Positions 6,086-13,115 of a stretch of 17,212 bases of DNA are shown here, piece by piece. The translations under genes were made by a program, and so were the position numbers. Origin of the DNA: JAKACU01 sp021821185 (GTDB lineage: Bacteria; Bacillota; Bacilli; Alicyclobacillales; SLC66); assembly GCA_027343965.1 (NCBI GenBank), contig DAHWJX010000081.1:1-17212 (forward strand), read 5' to 3'. The notes beneath the pieces were generated by a model, which worked only from the letters and a program-made list of their open reading frames with translations, did no database searches and was not told the origin of the DNA. Within the stretch, counting starts at the first letter, position 1. Every line of letters starts with the position of its first letter.

Positions 6086-6781
6086 ATGTCATCAACAGGA
6101 GTCATCATTGCGGGAGGTGCGGCGGTAGTTGGTTTAGGTTTGGCTTATGAATATTTCAAAAATCAAACAGCGACTAAGCAAACAGCAAATGCAAGCCAAA
6201 CTCCTTCAACTTCTTATGCTTCACCTGCATCTTATACCACATCTGTAACTGATGTATCTCCAGTTGCTAAAACGGGGTGCAATGCAAATGGTCAGTTCGG
6301 GACGCTCGTAGGTAATGGAGCGGATTTCGGTTCATCTTCCGCTTATGACGTATACGAGCAAAGTTTTAGTGGCGGGTACTATTTATCACTCGTTGATCCT
6401 TCTACGTGTCAATTAGTCGTAAAGTACCAACACTCTGGATCGTTTTCTATTTATGCGCAATCTACTTCGAAAGCCAGTCCTACATCCTATTCAAGCTCAT
6501 CATCCACTACTTCTAGTTCAGCAACAACTAGCTCAAGTTCTAAGTCTAATTGTGTATGGGTAAATCATGTCTGTTATGCGTCATGGTATGACTATCATTT
6601 AGCTATGCAAAAAGCTCAACTAGAAGCTTCAGCAACAGAACGCGCAAAAACAAGTGCCGAATACGCGCAGTATAATTCAGCTTCAAAAAATCAAGCAGTG
6701 TTTCACTATGTCATTACCCCTCCATCGACCACAACGAATCGCAATCAATATATTTTAGACATTGCACAACAATATCAGTGA
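6086..6781 (+). CDS. Membrane-anchored Ser/Thr-rich protein, putative virion membrane protein
   Basis: A 231-residue protein from ATG 6086 (AAAGGGG, 6071-6077, 8 bases upstream). Residues about 5-22 form one Gly/Ala-rich hydrophobic helix (GVIIAGGAAVVGLGLAYEY), followed by Lys residues, consistent with an N-terminal anchor. The rest is polar and Ser/Thr/Tyr-rich, with a small globular part containing Cys near 65 and 108, a poly-Ser linker near 132-153, and another Cys pair near 156 and 163 (NCVWVNHVCY). Paired Cys could form disulfides. It has its own promoter-like motif and is apparently a one-gene unit. The same anchor-plus-tail plan occurs in later neighbours. A virion or envelope role is inference. 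Confidence 0.65.
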   Translation: MSSTGVIIAGGAAVVGLGLAYEYFKNQTATKQTANASQTPSTSYASPASYTTSVTDVSPVAKTGCNANGQFGTLVGNGADFGSSSAYDVYEQSFSGGYYLSLVDPSTCQLVVKYQHSGSFSIYAQSTSKASPTSYSSSSSTTSSSATTSSSSKSNCVWVNHVCYASWYDYHLAMQKAQLEASATERAKTSAEYAQYNSASKNQAVFHYVITPPSTTTNRNQYILDIAQQYQ

Positions 6782-6786
6782 TTTCC

Positions 6787-6818
6787 TACTTTCTGCATGA
6801 TTCTAATATCCGTTTTAT
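6787..6818 (+). promoter_or_regulatory. Putative virus-specific promoter, copy 3
   Basis: TACTTTCTGCAT (6787-6798) with TTTTAT at 6813-6818, 15 bases after GCA; TAATAT at 6804-6809 is an alternative -10 element. It lies just after the stop of the 231-aa gene and 42 bases before the GTG that opens the next membrane-protein block. Confidence 0.6.
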
Positions 6819-6859
6819 GATTGGCCGAGAGAACGAAACGAATACGCGGAGGCGATACC

Positions 6860-6982
6860 GTGCGAAAAAATATGCGTGATCTTGTTGAAAGTGTTGCCAT
6901 AAGTGCGGCAGGTTCGGTTGTGGCAGTTGCTATTTGGAGTGCGTATAACAACCGCAAAAAAATGCTTACATGGAGGTTTTGA
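6860..6982 (+). CDS. 40-aa single-helix basic membrane protein
   Basis: A 40-codon frame from GTG 6860, with GGAGGCG at about 6848-6854 upstream. The peptide has a basic start (MRKNMRDL), a hydrophobic helix (VAISAAGSVVAVAIWSAY) and a basic end (NNRKKMLTWRF). Its TGA (6980-6982) sits inside the ribosome-binding region of the next gene, whose ATG follows at 6985, so the two are likely coupled. It is the first gene after promoter copy 3. It fits the pattern of very small virion membrane proteins in membrane-containing phages, but no homologue is recognised. Confidence 0.6.
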   Translation: MRKNMRDLVESVAISAAGSVVAVAIWSAYNNRKKMLTWRF

Positions 6983-6984
6983 GG

Positions 6985-7419
6985 ATGAATCACTGGGTAG
7001 CTGGATTACTAGGTGTAGCCGTAGGGGCAGGGGCAGTCATCGGCATTGAGGCTGGCGTTCTGGATTTTGCTATGAAAAACGTAAAAAAAGTAACTGCAAC
7101 AGATAACGGTTATCAACTCAGCATGTTTACGATCCCTGGTATAGCGGGATACAACCAACCTATTGGGATCGCGCTTATGAAAAATAACCAGCCTGTTGTC
7201 GGCGCCGTGATCGAAGTTACTTATACGAGCAACGGTCAGAAACAAAATGTGCAAATTAGAACAGATAATAACGGGTTAGCTGTACTAGATATCCTCACGT
7301 TCCACGCGCAACAAATGACTGTTGCAGCTAGCTATTCGCGAGCTAATCAAGTGGCCGTGCAATCTGCCATCACCATCAATTTTGCGGCTCAACAATCATT
7401 ACAAGCTCAACGATCTTGA
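6985..7419 (+). CDS. Membrane-anchored protein with Ig-like beta domain
   Basis: A 144-residue protein. ATG 6985 is chosen over the in-frame ATG 6970 because GGAGG (6972-6976) lies 8 bases before it. Residues about 4-24 are a Gly/Ala-rich helix (VAGLLGVAVGAGAVIGIEAG), followed by a Lys-rich segment (KNVKKV). Residues about 45-110 look like a bacterial Ig-like/invasin-type beta-sandwich: QPVVGAVIEVTYTSNG followed by RTDNNGLAVLDI, the usual 'choice of added meaning to a ligand then NG-A' pattern of Big_1-like domains. The C-terminus is Ala/Gln-rich. Such domains are common in surface or virion decoration proteins. Function in this element is inferred only from position and fold appearance. Confidence 0.6.
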   Translation: MNHWVAGLLGVAVGAGAVIGIEAGVLDFAMKNVKKVTATDNGYQLSMFTIPGIAGYNQPIGIALMKNNQPVVGAVIEVTYTSNGQKQNVQIRTDNNGLAVLDILTFHAQQMTVAASYSRANQVAVQSAITINFAAQQSLQAQRS

Positions 7420-7460
7420 GAAAAGAATAAACGGCTAGTTAGCCAAGGAGGACGTTTAAA

Positions 7461-7955
7461 ATGAGCATGGATCATACGGATAAAGTGATTTTAGGCGTAG
7501 TCGGTATCGGCGCGGTAGCTGGTATCGGGTGGTTCCTATATGAAAAATCGAAGCAAACAACGGCCACGAATCAATCAAGCGTTCAGTCTATTCCGTATTC
7601 AACTGGCACATCTTCACAAGCAACTAACAGCTCATCCTACCCAACTTCGACGACAACTAGCTCGTCTACACCTACGCAATCAGTAACATATACGATTCCT
7701 TCTAGTTCTAGTTCTAGTTCAAATCAAACATCTACATTCCAGCCAGATGCTAGTACGGTTACATCGCAACAAACATCTGGTCTGAGCGGGTCGCTTCCAT
7801 CCGGCATTTCAGGAACATATCCAACATTAGGTGATCCCGGATGGATTGCGAACGGGAAATGGTATCCAACGATCAATCAAGCTCCTTCTGGTGCGCAGGC
7901 CGCCTATACCCTAGATAGTTATTACGATCAATATGTACAAACCGTATCTTACTAG
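7461..7955 (+). CDS. Membrane-anchored Ser/Thr-rich protein with hexamer repeat
   Basis: A 164-residue protein from ATG 7461, 9 bases after AAGGAGG (7445-7451). Residues about 8-27 are a glycine-zipper-like helix (KVILGVVGIGAVAGIGWFLY) followed by EKSK. Residues about 33-115 are almost pure Ser/Thr/Gln/Pro, including six Ser encoded by alternating TCT and AGT codons (7701-7718), a (TTCTAG)n microsatellite. The end is a short globular-looking part with GDPGWIANGKWYPTINQAP and a Tyr-rich tail. Anchor and linker match those of the 231-aa and 136-aa proteins nearby. No enzyme motif is visible. The small globular end may be the functional or interaction part. Confidence 0.65.
   Translation: MSMDHTDKVILGVVGIGAVAGIGWFLYEKSKQTTATNQSSVQSIPYSTGTSSQATNSSSYPTSTTTSSSTPTQSVTYTIPSSSSSSSNQTSTFQPDASTVTSQQTSGLSGSLPSGISGTYPTLGDPGWIANGKWYPTINQAPSGAQAAYTLDSYYDQYVQTVSY
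7700..7720 (+). repeat. (TTCTAG)3.5 microsatellite
   Basis: Three and a half tandem TTCTAG units inside the 164-aa membrane protein gene, read as alternating TCT/AGT Ser codons. Unit length is six, so copy-number change lengthens or shortens the Ser linker without breaking the frame. Confidence 0.8.
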
Positions 7956-7967
7956 GAGGTGTTTCGC

Positions 7968-8270
7968 GTGAATGGAGTAGCTACAGCTTGGGTTCTTGGC
8001 GTAGGAGTCGGAGCATTTGGCATAGGATTCTACCTCGGGTCAAAAAGAAACCAAACGACCACGATCCAAGAGGATATCACGCCTCAGGGTCGCATGTTCC
8101 TATCAGAAAACTATAAATCGGATATTAATGCTGCTGGAGGATATTCTCATTTGGTCAACGGTACGCCATATTTTATATACGGTAATTATCCCCAAGGAAG
8201 TCAAACATTCGTACCATCTGGACGATTTTACGACTGGTCAACCAACACGTACGGAAACGGCACACCATAG
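7968..8270 (+). CDS. Small membrane-anchored protein, glycine-zipper helix
   Basis: A 100-residue protein. GTG 7968 is preferred to GTG 7959 because AGGAGG (7954-7959) gives a normal 8-base spacer only for the former. Residues about 5-24 (ATAWVLGVGVGAFGIGFYLG) form a Gly-rich helix followed by SKRNQ. The C-terminal part is polar, with Tyr/Phe/Pro-rich segments (NGTPYFIYGNYPQGSQTF) suggesting a small beta domain. The upstream gene's stop is part of its ribosome-binding region, and the following gene starts 12 bases after its end, so it belongs to one operon of membrane proteins. No family recognised. Confidence 0.65.
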   Translation: MNGVATAWVLGVGVGAFGIGFYLGSKRNQTTTIQEDITPQGRMFLSENYKSDINAAGGYSHLVNGTPYFIYGNYPQGSQTFVPSGRFYDWSTNTYGNGTP

Positions 8271-8282
8271 GAGGCGGTGACA

Positions 8283-8921
8283 GTGTCAACCGTCTTACAA
8301 TACACGACACTTGCAAGCGGGTCGAGTAATACATCTCTGTACGACAATAGACAAGCGCTGATTAATGATGAACTCGCGCAATCGGAAGGTACGAAAATGG
8401 AACTGGCGCTGACGATCAATTCGTCAGTTGCCAACCAACTTCAATCTGCGGCGGCAACGATTAATCATCAAGCTAATTTAAAGGGAGTTCTTCCGTGGAC
8501 AGGTAATACCGATATTGCCTTTGTAACTGGCACAAACACAGTAGCACTCAGATGGACGAAAGGACAACCTTTCATTTGGATATTGATTAGTATTCTTGTT
8601 GTAACAGCCATCATTTGGCTTTATCTCGAAGGTTGGCGCTATAGCAAAGGCGAGTTTGTGAATGTGGTAAATGGGCAAACCGCGACACCAGGTCAATTCT
8701 TCCAAAACCAAGTAGGATCATTATTTTTAAATCCTGCTTTCATCCTAACTGGCATTGGGCTTGTGTTCGTTGGGGTTCTCTATCTTAAGCATCAGGAGAT
8801 GGAGTTTGGAGAAAAATTCGTTAGTTCCAAGGCGCAAGTAAGAACGAGGAAGAAACTCAATAACCAAGATCTAAAGTATCGAAAAAAAGTGAAACGCCTG
8901 AAAGATCGGGGTGAGATCTAG
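8283..8921 (+). CDS. Two-helix membrane protein, unrecognised
   Basis: A 212-residue protein. GTG 8283 lies 8 bases after AGGAGG (8269-8274); GTG 8277 is too close to it. The first 90 residues are soluble and polar. Two hydrophobic helices follow: about residues 97-117 (PFIWILISILVVTAIIWLYL) and about 151-170 (PAFILTGIGLVFVGVLYL), separated by a roughly 35-residue loop. The C-terminal 40 residues are very basic (KVRTRKKL..., then YRKKVKRLKDRG), likely on the cytoplasmic or nucleic-acid-facing side. The stop TAG shares its last base with the next gene's GTG start. A membrane protein with a basic tail could touch DNA in a virion; that is inference. Confidence 0.65.
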   Translation: MSTVLQYTTLASGSSNTSLYDNRQALINDELAQSEGTKMELALTINSSVANQLQSAAATINHQANLKGVLPWTGNTDIAFVTGTNTVALRWTKGQPFIWILISILVVTAIIWLYLEGWRYSKGEFVNVVNGQTATPGQFFQNQVGSLFLNPAFILTGIGLVFVGVLYLKHQEMEFGEKFVSSKAQVRTRKKLNNQDLKYRKKVKRLKDRGEI

Positions 8922-9436
8922 TGGCGACGAAAAAGAAAGCATCCGCAAAAAAGAAAACGGGAATAAAACTTCCTCCAAAACAGATGAGGTACGATTCATC
9001 GGATTACCTCGGGGGTGGCTACATCCCTGTAGCCAAGACGCATCACAGGAAAGAAGCGGTCATCAGAGATGTGCGAGAAACAAATGACTTCGAATCTCCA
9101 TATAAAGTGCCTCATCTAAAACGGAAGGCGAAGAAAGAAGGTGGCGGCGTGAATCAAGATAATGATGTGATGGATCGCGTTCTCGCGTCAGGTGTCGTAG
9201 AGGCTGGCGTATTCGCAGCCGCAGCCGCAGGGGCCACTTGGTTTCTGGAAACACGCAAACGGGATCTATATTGGTCGGCAGGTGTTGGACTAGCTTCTTT
9301 TTTTGTTGCTGGAGGAGCGAGAAATAATGCTGGGATAAGAGATGTTTCGCTCGGCATTCTTGCAGCTAGTGCGGCGGTGCTGACAATCAATATAACGGGT
9401 CACTTGAAGTTATTTAGTGGTCAACAAGCATTGTAA
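8921..9436 (+). CDS. Membrane protein with strongly basic N-terminus
   Basis: A 171-residue protein from GTG 8921, which shares a base with the previous stop (TAGTG), with GGGGTGAG at 8908-8914. The first 75 residues are very basic and resemble a nucleic-acid-binding tail (MATKKKASAKKKTGIKLPPK, later KRKAKKEGGG). The C-terminal half has about three hydrophobic stretches, near residues 92-108 (GVFAAAAAGATWFLE), 117-130 (SAGVGLASFFVAGG) and 141-160 (GILAASAAVLTINITGH). A basic tail on a membrane protein may tie genome to membrane inside a particle. The basic tails at the end of the previous gene product and the start of this one are notable. Function otherwise unknown. Confidence 0.65.
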   Translation: MATKKKASAKKKTGIKLPPKQMRYDSSDYLGGGYIPVAKTHHRKEAVIRDVRETNDFESPYKVPHLKRKAKKEGGGVNQDNDVMDRVLASGVVEAGVFAAAAAGATWFLETRKRDLYWSAGVGLASFFVAGGARNNAGIRDVSLGILAASAAVLTINITGHLKLFSGQQAL

Positions 9437-9448
9437 ACGGCAAAACTG

Positions 9449-9480
9449 TACTTTCTGCACGACTTTTCATTTCGATTTAT
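9449..9480 (+). promoter_or_regulatory. Putative virus-specific promoter, copy 4
   Basis: TACTTTCTGCAC (9449-9460) with ATTTAT at 9475-9480, again 15 bases after GCA. It lies 12 bases after the stop of the 171-aa gene and 40 bases before ATG 9520, and would drive the block containing the candidate capsid genes. Downstream, TCTAG (9504-9508) and CTAGA (9516-9520) can form a small hairpin that displays the ribosome-binding site in its loop. Confidence 0.65.
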
Positions 9481-9519
9481 AGTCAAAACAGCAAATATGC
9501 AGTTCTAGGAGGAAGCTAG

Positions 9520-9930
9520 ATGAAAGACTTCAATTTGATTGGTATGGGCGGTGGAGTTGTTCTCGGGGTGGTCATGGGGACAATTCGCAGTGGAAAATTA
9601 CTTCCTCAAGTCACCGATTTAGATTTGTGGACGGCAGCAGGCGTTTTAGTAGCTGATGCTTTTATTGAAGAGCATCTTCATCCTGTCGGTCAAGAAATCG
9701 CCAACGGAATGGGCGGGTACGCAGCCGGTTATATGGGCCAGCGATTGACTGAGAAATTCCTATTCAATACGACCTCGAACGGAACGACTACTTCGTCGAA
9801 TTCAACCGCGACGGTAAACGTGGGGACTTCTATTCCGTCGAATCAAGTTTATAGTTCTGTTCCAACCTCATCAAGCACAAGTTCCAGCCGTACGAGCGGA
9901 ACGGTATCAAGCCTTAGCACCACATACTAA
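9520..9930 (+). CDS. Gly-rich membrane protein with Ser/Thr-rich tail
   Basis: A 136-residue protein from ATG 9520, after AGGAGG. Residues about 6-23 (LIGMGGGVVLGVVMGTIRSG) are a Gly-rich hydrophobic helix with Arg/Lys just after it. Further weakly hydrophobic Gly/Ala segments lie near 40-50 (AAGVLVADAF) and 65-75 (GMGGYAAGYMG), so it may cross the membrane more than once. From about residue 85 the protein is a Ser/Thr/Asn linker (TTSNGTTTSSNSTATV, then SSTSSSRTSGTVSSLSTTY). It is the first gene after promoter copy 4 and directly precedes the 398-aa structural candidate. It shares the anchor-plus-tail plan with the 231- and 164-aa proteins. Confidence 0.6.
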   Translation: MKDFNLIGMGGGVVLGVVMGTIRSGKLLPQVTDLDLWTAAGVLVADAFIEEHLHPVGQEIANGMGGYAAGYMGQRLTEKFLFNTTSNGTTTSSNSTATVNVGTSIPSNQVYSSVPTSSSTSSSRTSGTVSSLSTTY

Positions 9931-9956
9931 TTAGCACCTCAAGGAGGGTTCGATAA

Positions 9957-11153
9957 ATGGCAAGCTGGACAGCATACCAACAAACGATTCCGCTTTTGGA
10001 CGTTACTTGTTCGCAAATTAGCCCAGGAGTTACCGCGGTAAGCCCGACATCGGGGGCAACTACCATTTCAGGTTCAAATATAACCGTTACACCAGGCACG
10101 ATTCAAACATCTCGACTATCTGCAAATTATGTGGCAGATGCGCGAATCATCGAGATTATTTCGCCAGTAGATAATGCAGCATCAACAAATCAATTCCCCG
10201 ATGTTGAGATCACGTTTAATATCGACACCAAAAACATTCAAGAACAAATTGTAATCGATGGATCATATTATGCAAATATGTTTCCTCGTAAAATGGTCAA
10301 TCGTTCAGGACGACAAATTGTGTTGGGGTTTAGTGTAAGGGATGTCCTACTTAGCGCCGTTCGCAATCCAGGATCAATTTTGAATATGCCTACACTTTTG
10401 ACAGGGCTTAAATATACAGAATCAATTACGGTATCAATTAAGAGCAATGCGGGGTTTGGTAATGACGGAGCAGTAGTCACTCCTTTTCGCATTCGTGTTC
10501 TTGGGGAGAAATACACCCAAGACGATCTATCTGGACTAGCTACAGGATATAATGGTCGATTAGCGATTTATCAGCCTCCTGCTCAAGAATTTGTTGCGAC
10601 ACATGTACTTGCAGGGCTTCTTAGCACATCAACATGGGATAGCCTATCTGGCGGCCAAAATCAAATTGGCCCTGTGAAAGTGTTAAGACGGATCGCCTAC
10701 GCTTATAATGCTGTGGCGACAAACGGGTTCTTCGCCTTTACGCAGAAAACAAACTTAAACGGAAATGAAGCAAACGTTTCGACTAATATCCATGATTTAG
10801 GAGACGATTTCACGCAGAGCAAAAATGCGTTTTTATGGCTTGATTTTGGTCTCCGTATTCCTAGTGGACAAGCATATACAGGGTTTACCGCAGGCGGGTC
10901 TGATATCATTCCGCAACCGAGCCAACTTGGGTACTCGGTTTCAGCAAACACGAATGACTTTCAATATGGCAATCTCGAACCACAAGTATCAAGTAGCGTA
11001 GATTATACATCGCTGCATGACGTAAAGAACTTGGCAAAAGTGCTTGTTTACGGATCTGCTCTCGCACCATTTATCAATACGACAGGTTTTACAAATTACG
11101 CGGCAAATACCGTGTCTTTTGCGAAGTCTGGAATTTTGTTCGAACAAAAATAA
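9957..11153 (+). CDS. Putative major structural (capsid) protein
   Basis: A 398-residue soluble protein from ATG 9957 with AAGGAGGG (9941-9948). It is rich in Ala, Thr, Ser, Asn and Gly, lacks Cys apart from one near the N-terminus, and consists mostly of alternating beta-strand-like segments (DARIIEIISPVDN, DVEITFNIDTKN, ESITVSIKSNAG, VTPFRIRVLGEKY, NAFLWLDFGLRIP) with few helices. Length and composition suit a virion shell protein, and it is the largest gene of the late block. About 400 residues is in the range of double-jelly-roll capsid proteins of tailless membrane phages (PRD1 P3 is close to this length), but I cannot show that fold from sequence alone. No HK97-type features are evident. 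Confidence 0.5.
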   Translation: MASWTAYQQTIPLLDVTCSQISPGVTAVSPTSGATTISGSNITVTPGTIQTSRLSANYVADARIIEIISPVDNAASTNQFPDVEITFNIDTKNIQEQIVIDGSYYANMFPRKMVNRSGRQIVLGFSVRDVLLSAVRNPGSILNMPTLLTGLKYTESITVSIKSNAGFGNDGAVVTPFRIRVLGEKYTQDDLSGLATGYNGRLAIYQPPAQEFVATHVLAGLLSTSTWDSLSGGQNQIGPVKVLRRIAYAYNAVATNGFFAFTQKTNLNGNEANVSTNIHDLGDDFTQSKNAFLWLDFGLRIPSGQAYTGFTAGGSDIIPQPSQLGYSVSANTNDFQYGNLEPQVSSSVDYTSLHDVKNLAKVLVYGSALAPFINTTGFTNYAANTVSFAKSGILFEQK

Positions 11154-11175
11154 GCATTACTAGGAGGAATGAATC

Positions 11176-11469
11176 ATGGCTTTTACGACTAGAACAGCGA
11201 CGATCAATACTGCCGCATTAGCTACACAGACACTACCAGAGGAAGCGGTACAAGTCCTTGCAATAGTTGGACTCGCAGGTGGAGCTACAGCTATTGCAGC
11301 GACAACTTATACCGTGCAATCAACCGCTCCAGCATCAGCTACCGAAGTTGAATTCACCGGATCTGCTAATGCGCCAAGCGAAACGCTCACGTTCGATGCG
11401 GCTTTAACCGCGAATGGTGTACTGTTTGTAACTTATGTTCCAGTTGGCGCAGTTCCTGCTTCTTTATAA
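11176..11469 (+). CDS. Small Ala/Thr-rich beta protein, putative virion component
   Basis: A 97-residue protein from ATG 11176 after AGGAGG (11162-11167), 22 bases downstream of the 398-aa gene. It is extremely rich in Ala and Thr with no Cys, His, Trp or Lys; strand-like segments include VQVLAIVGLAGGATAI, TYTVQSTAPA, EVEFTGSANA and GVLFVTYVPVG. This composition is common in minor capsid or decoration proteins. No family recognised. A hairpin at 11486-11507 follows it before the next gene. Confidence 0.6.
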   Translation: MAFTTRTATINTAALATQTLPEEAVQVLAIVGLAGGATAIAATTYTVQSTAPASATEVEFTGSANAPSETLTFDAALTANGVLFVTYVPVGAVPASL

Positions 11470-11485
11470 TTCACAACATAAATGA

Positions 11486-11507
11486 TGCCTCCTCCTATGA
11501 GGGGGCT
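11486..11507 (+). terminator. Intergenic hairpin without U-tract
   Basis: GCCTCCTC (11487-11494) pairs with GAGGGGGC (11499-11506) around a CTAT loop, extended by A11486-T11507 to 9 pairs including one G-U. The next bases are ACCTTCAC rather than a T run, so termination would be partial at best. It separates the 97-aa gene from the 316-aa gene and may tune relative expression or protect the upstream mRNA from 3' decay. Confidence 0.45.
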
Positions 11508-11542
11508 ACCTTCACAATATTATCCTGACGGGTGGTGATCGC

Positions 11543-12493
11543 GTGGGAACCTCGTTTTCAGACTCCCAAGCTCAATTAGCTAAATTTTGGTACGAAAAAG
11601 TCCCTTATACCTATCTCAACAACTCGCTGCAAGTCGGTAAAACCGTTCCGATGGTAATTAATAACCTAGCATCTACGACGAAAAACTCAAAAATGGCAAT
11701 TTTGAGTGATCTTGGCGTGACACAATCTTCGAATGTATATCTCACTACACAGTCGAATAGCAAAACGCCAATGACCGCAACGACCGGATATCCTTCGAAT
11801 CTTGCTCCAGTTTTCACCGATAGAGATAGCGGACTTCGAAGCACAAACGCTCTGTCGCTATACTTTCTAAATAATACAGGGGCATCAGTAGCCAATGTTC
11901 AACTCAATTACTCTGTCGGAGTTAAAAACTTAACAGTAGCAGATAAAGTGATGCTGAATTTACCTCTCACATCGCCCGAACAACATCTGCAACAAAAATT
12001 TGAGATTGGAAATCAAGGATTGAGACCACTTTCTTTGTCAAGATCATTAGAACAAACTTGGCTGTCGCGCGTTGTAAGCGAAGAGGTATACGCTTACGAG
12101 CAAACCGCAACAACATACCCAACCGCGCTCGAAACCACAACGCCAGGTGCAGGAGAGATTCTTGTTTTGACATCCATAGCAATTGGTGGAGTTCCAATCG
12201 GAAATCAAGTCACTCTCACGATCACACGTGACCAAGACAACAACTACGTGCAAGTCCTCGGCGATAACGCGAACATTAATACGCCATTTGATTGCTGGGT
12301 TCCGGCTAGAAGGAATATTATCGCTAATATTTCTGCGGTAACTACTACGGCCGATGTGACAATTCGACTCACGGTATTGAGACTCAGCATAAGCTCGGTT
12401 CTGCTTTCAATGTTCGGGCTTGTTAATCCATCAACACTCAGTAAAAGTGAGCTAAATCTCTACGAGCAAGTGTTAGCAGGGGTGGTGGTATAA
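11543..12493 (+). CDS. Putative virion protein, beta-sandwich C-terminal half
   Basis: A 316-residue protein from GTG 11543, preceded by GGGTGGTGATC (11530-11540). The first 150 residues are Asn/Thr/Ser-rich with strand-like segments (NALSLYFLNN, VANVQLNYSVGV). Residues about 200-290 look like one beta-sandwich: GEILVLTSIAIGG, QVTLTITRDQDNNY, CWVPARRNIIANISAV, ADVTIRLTVLRLSI. The final 25 residues form a helix. The next gene (189 aa) has a similar strand sequence, so the two may be related shell or spike proteins. There are no membrane segments or catalytic motifs. A tail-fibre/adaptor role in a tailed phage is the main alternative. Confidence 0.55.
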   Translation: MGTSFSDSQAQLAKFWYEKVPYTYLNNSLQVGKTVPMVINNLASTTKNSKMAILSDLGVTQSSNVYLTTQSNSKTPMTATTGYPSNLAPVFTDRDSGLRSTNALSLYFLNNTGASVANVQLNYSVGVKNLTVADKVMLNLPLTSPEQHLQQKFEIGNQGLRPLSLSRSLEQTWLSRVVSEEVYAYEQTATTYPTALETTTPGAGEILVLTSIAIGGVPIGNQVTLTITRDQDNNYVQVLGDNANINTPFDCWVPARRNIIANISAVTTTADVTIRLTVLRLSISSVLLSMFGLVNPSTLSKSELNLYEQVLAGVVV

Positions 12494-12494
12494 A

Positions 12495-13064
12495 GTGAAC
12501 GGATTTGATTCTTATGGGGATCCACAATCAAAAGTTTCGAACGGCAGAGTTTTTGATCCGATCAAAAACCTATCACTACCTCTTGCGTACAATAACTTGC
12601 TTGAAACATTCTTGACAGCAGGAGAAATCGGAGAGGTATTCCCGTACTATACACGTCAAGAGATTACCGTACAAGCGGGAGGAACAAGTAATATTATCAT
12701 ATCGATTCCTGAGGGCGATACCGCGGCTGTCGTTTATTTGCTTTCGATGAGCGTAGACACGGATAGCTCAGACTTTTTTGTTACATTTCAGGCGGACAAT
12801 GATCCTCCGCTCATGACGGAAACACCCATGAGTAAAGACATCAATGTACTTGGCGCTTTCCTTCCTCCTGCGCATGTGAGAGGCGTTTATACCTTTGTAA
12901 ATAATGATTCGATTGATATCACTTTTACGAGTGATGTTCAACTCGTCATTATGAATAGTGAGTTTACCCGAACATTTTACGAACCTCTAATGAAAGGCCA
13001 GTATTCGTTATTAAAGGATCTGGCGCAAAAATTTAGTAATCTGCAAGGAAGTGGACAATCGTGA
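12495..13064 (+). CDS. Putative virion protein, single beta-sandwich domain
   Basis: A 189-residue protein from GTG 12495, one base after the previous stop; the GGGGTGGTGG upstream (about 12480-12488) serves as a poor ribosome-binding site, so coupling with the preceding gene is likely. The first 50 residues are extended or helical (NLSLPLAYNNLLETFLTAG). Residues about 55-155 are a compact run of beta strands (EITVQAGGTSNIIISIP, AAVVYLLSMSVD, DFFVTFQADND, RGVYTFVNNDSIDITFTS, VQLVIMN), and the end is a helix (SLLKDLAQKFSNLQG). This is the size of a single jelly-roll or fibre domain. Function is inferred from position among late genes. Confidence 0.6.
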   Translation: MNGFDSYGDPQSKVSNGRVFDPIKNLSLPLAYNNLLETFLTAGEIGEVFPYYTRQEITVQAGGTSNIIISIPEGDTAAVVYLLSMSVDTDSSDFFVTFQADNDPPLMTETPMSKDINVLGAFLPPAHVRGVYTFVNNDSIDITFTSDVQLVIMNSEFTRTFYEPLMKGQYSLLKDLAQKFSNLQGSGQS

Positions 13065-13115
13065 GAGTGCTAATGTGCATCACTCATGGCGTGGAACTTC
13101 TTATTACGGAGGCAA

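Noticed and set aside
7432..7443. GGCTAGTTAGCC palindrome before the 164-aa gene
   Set aside because: Only a 4-bp stem with a usable loop; too short to separate from chance.
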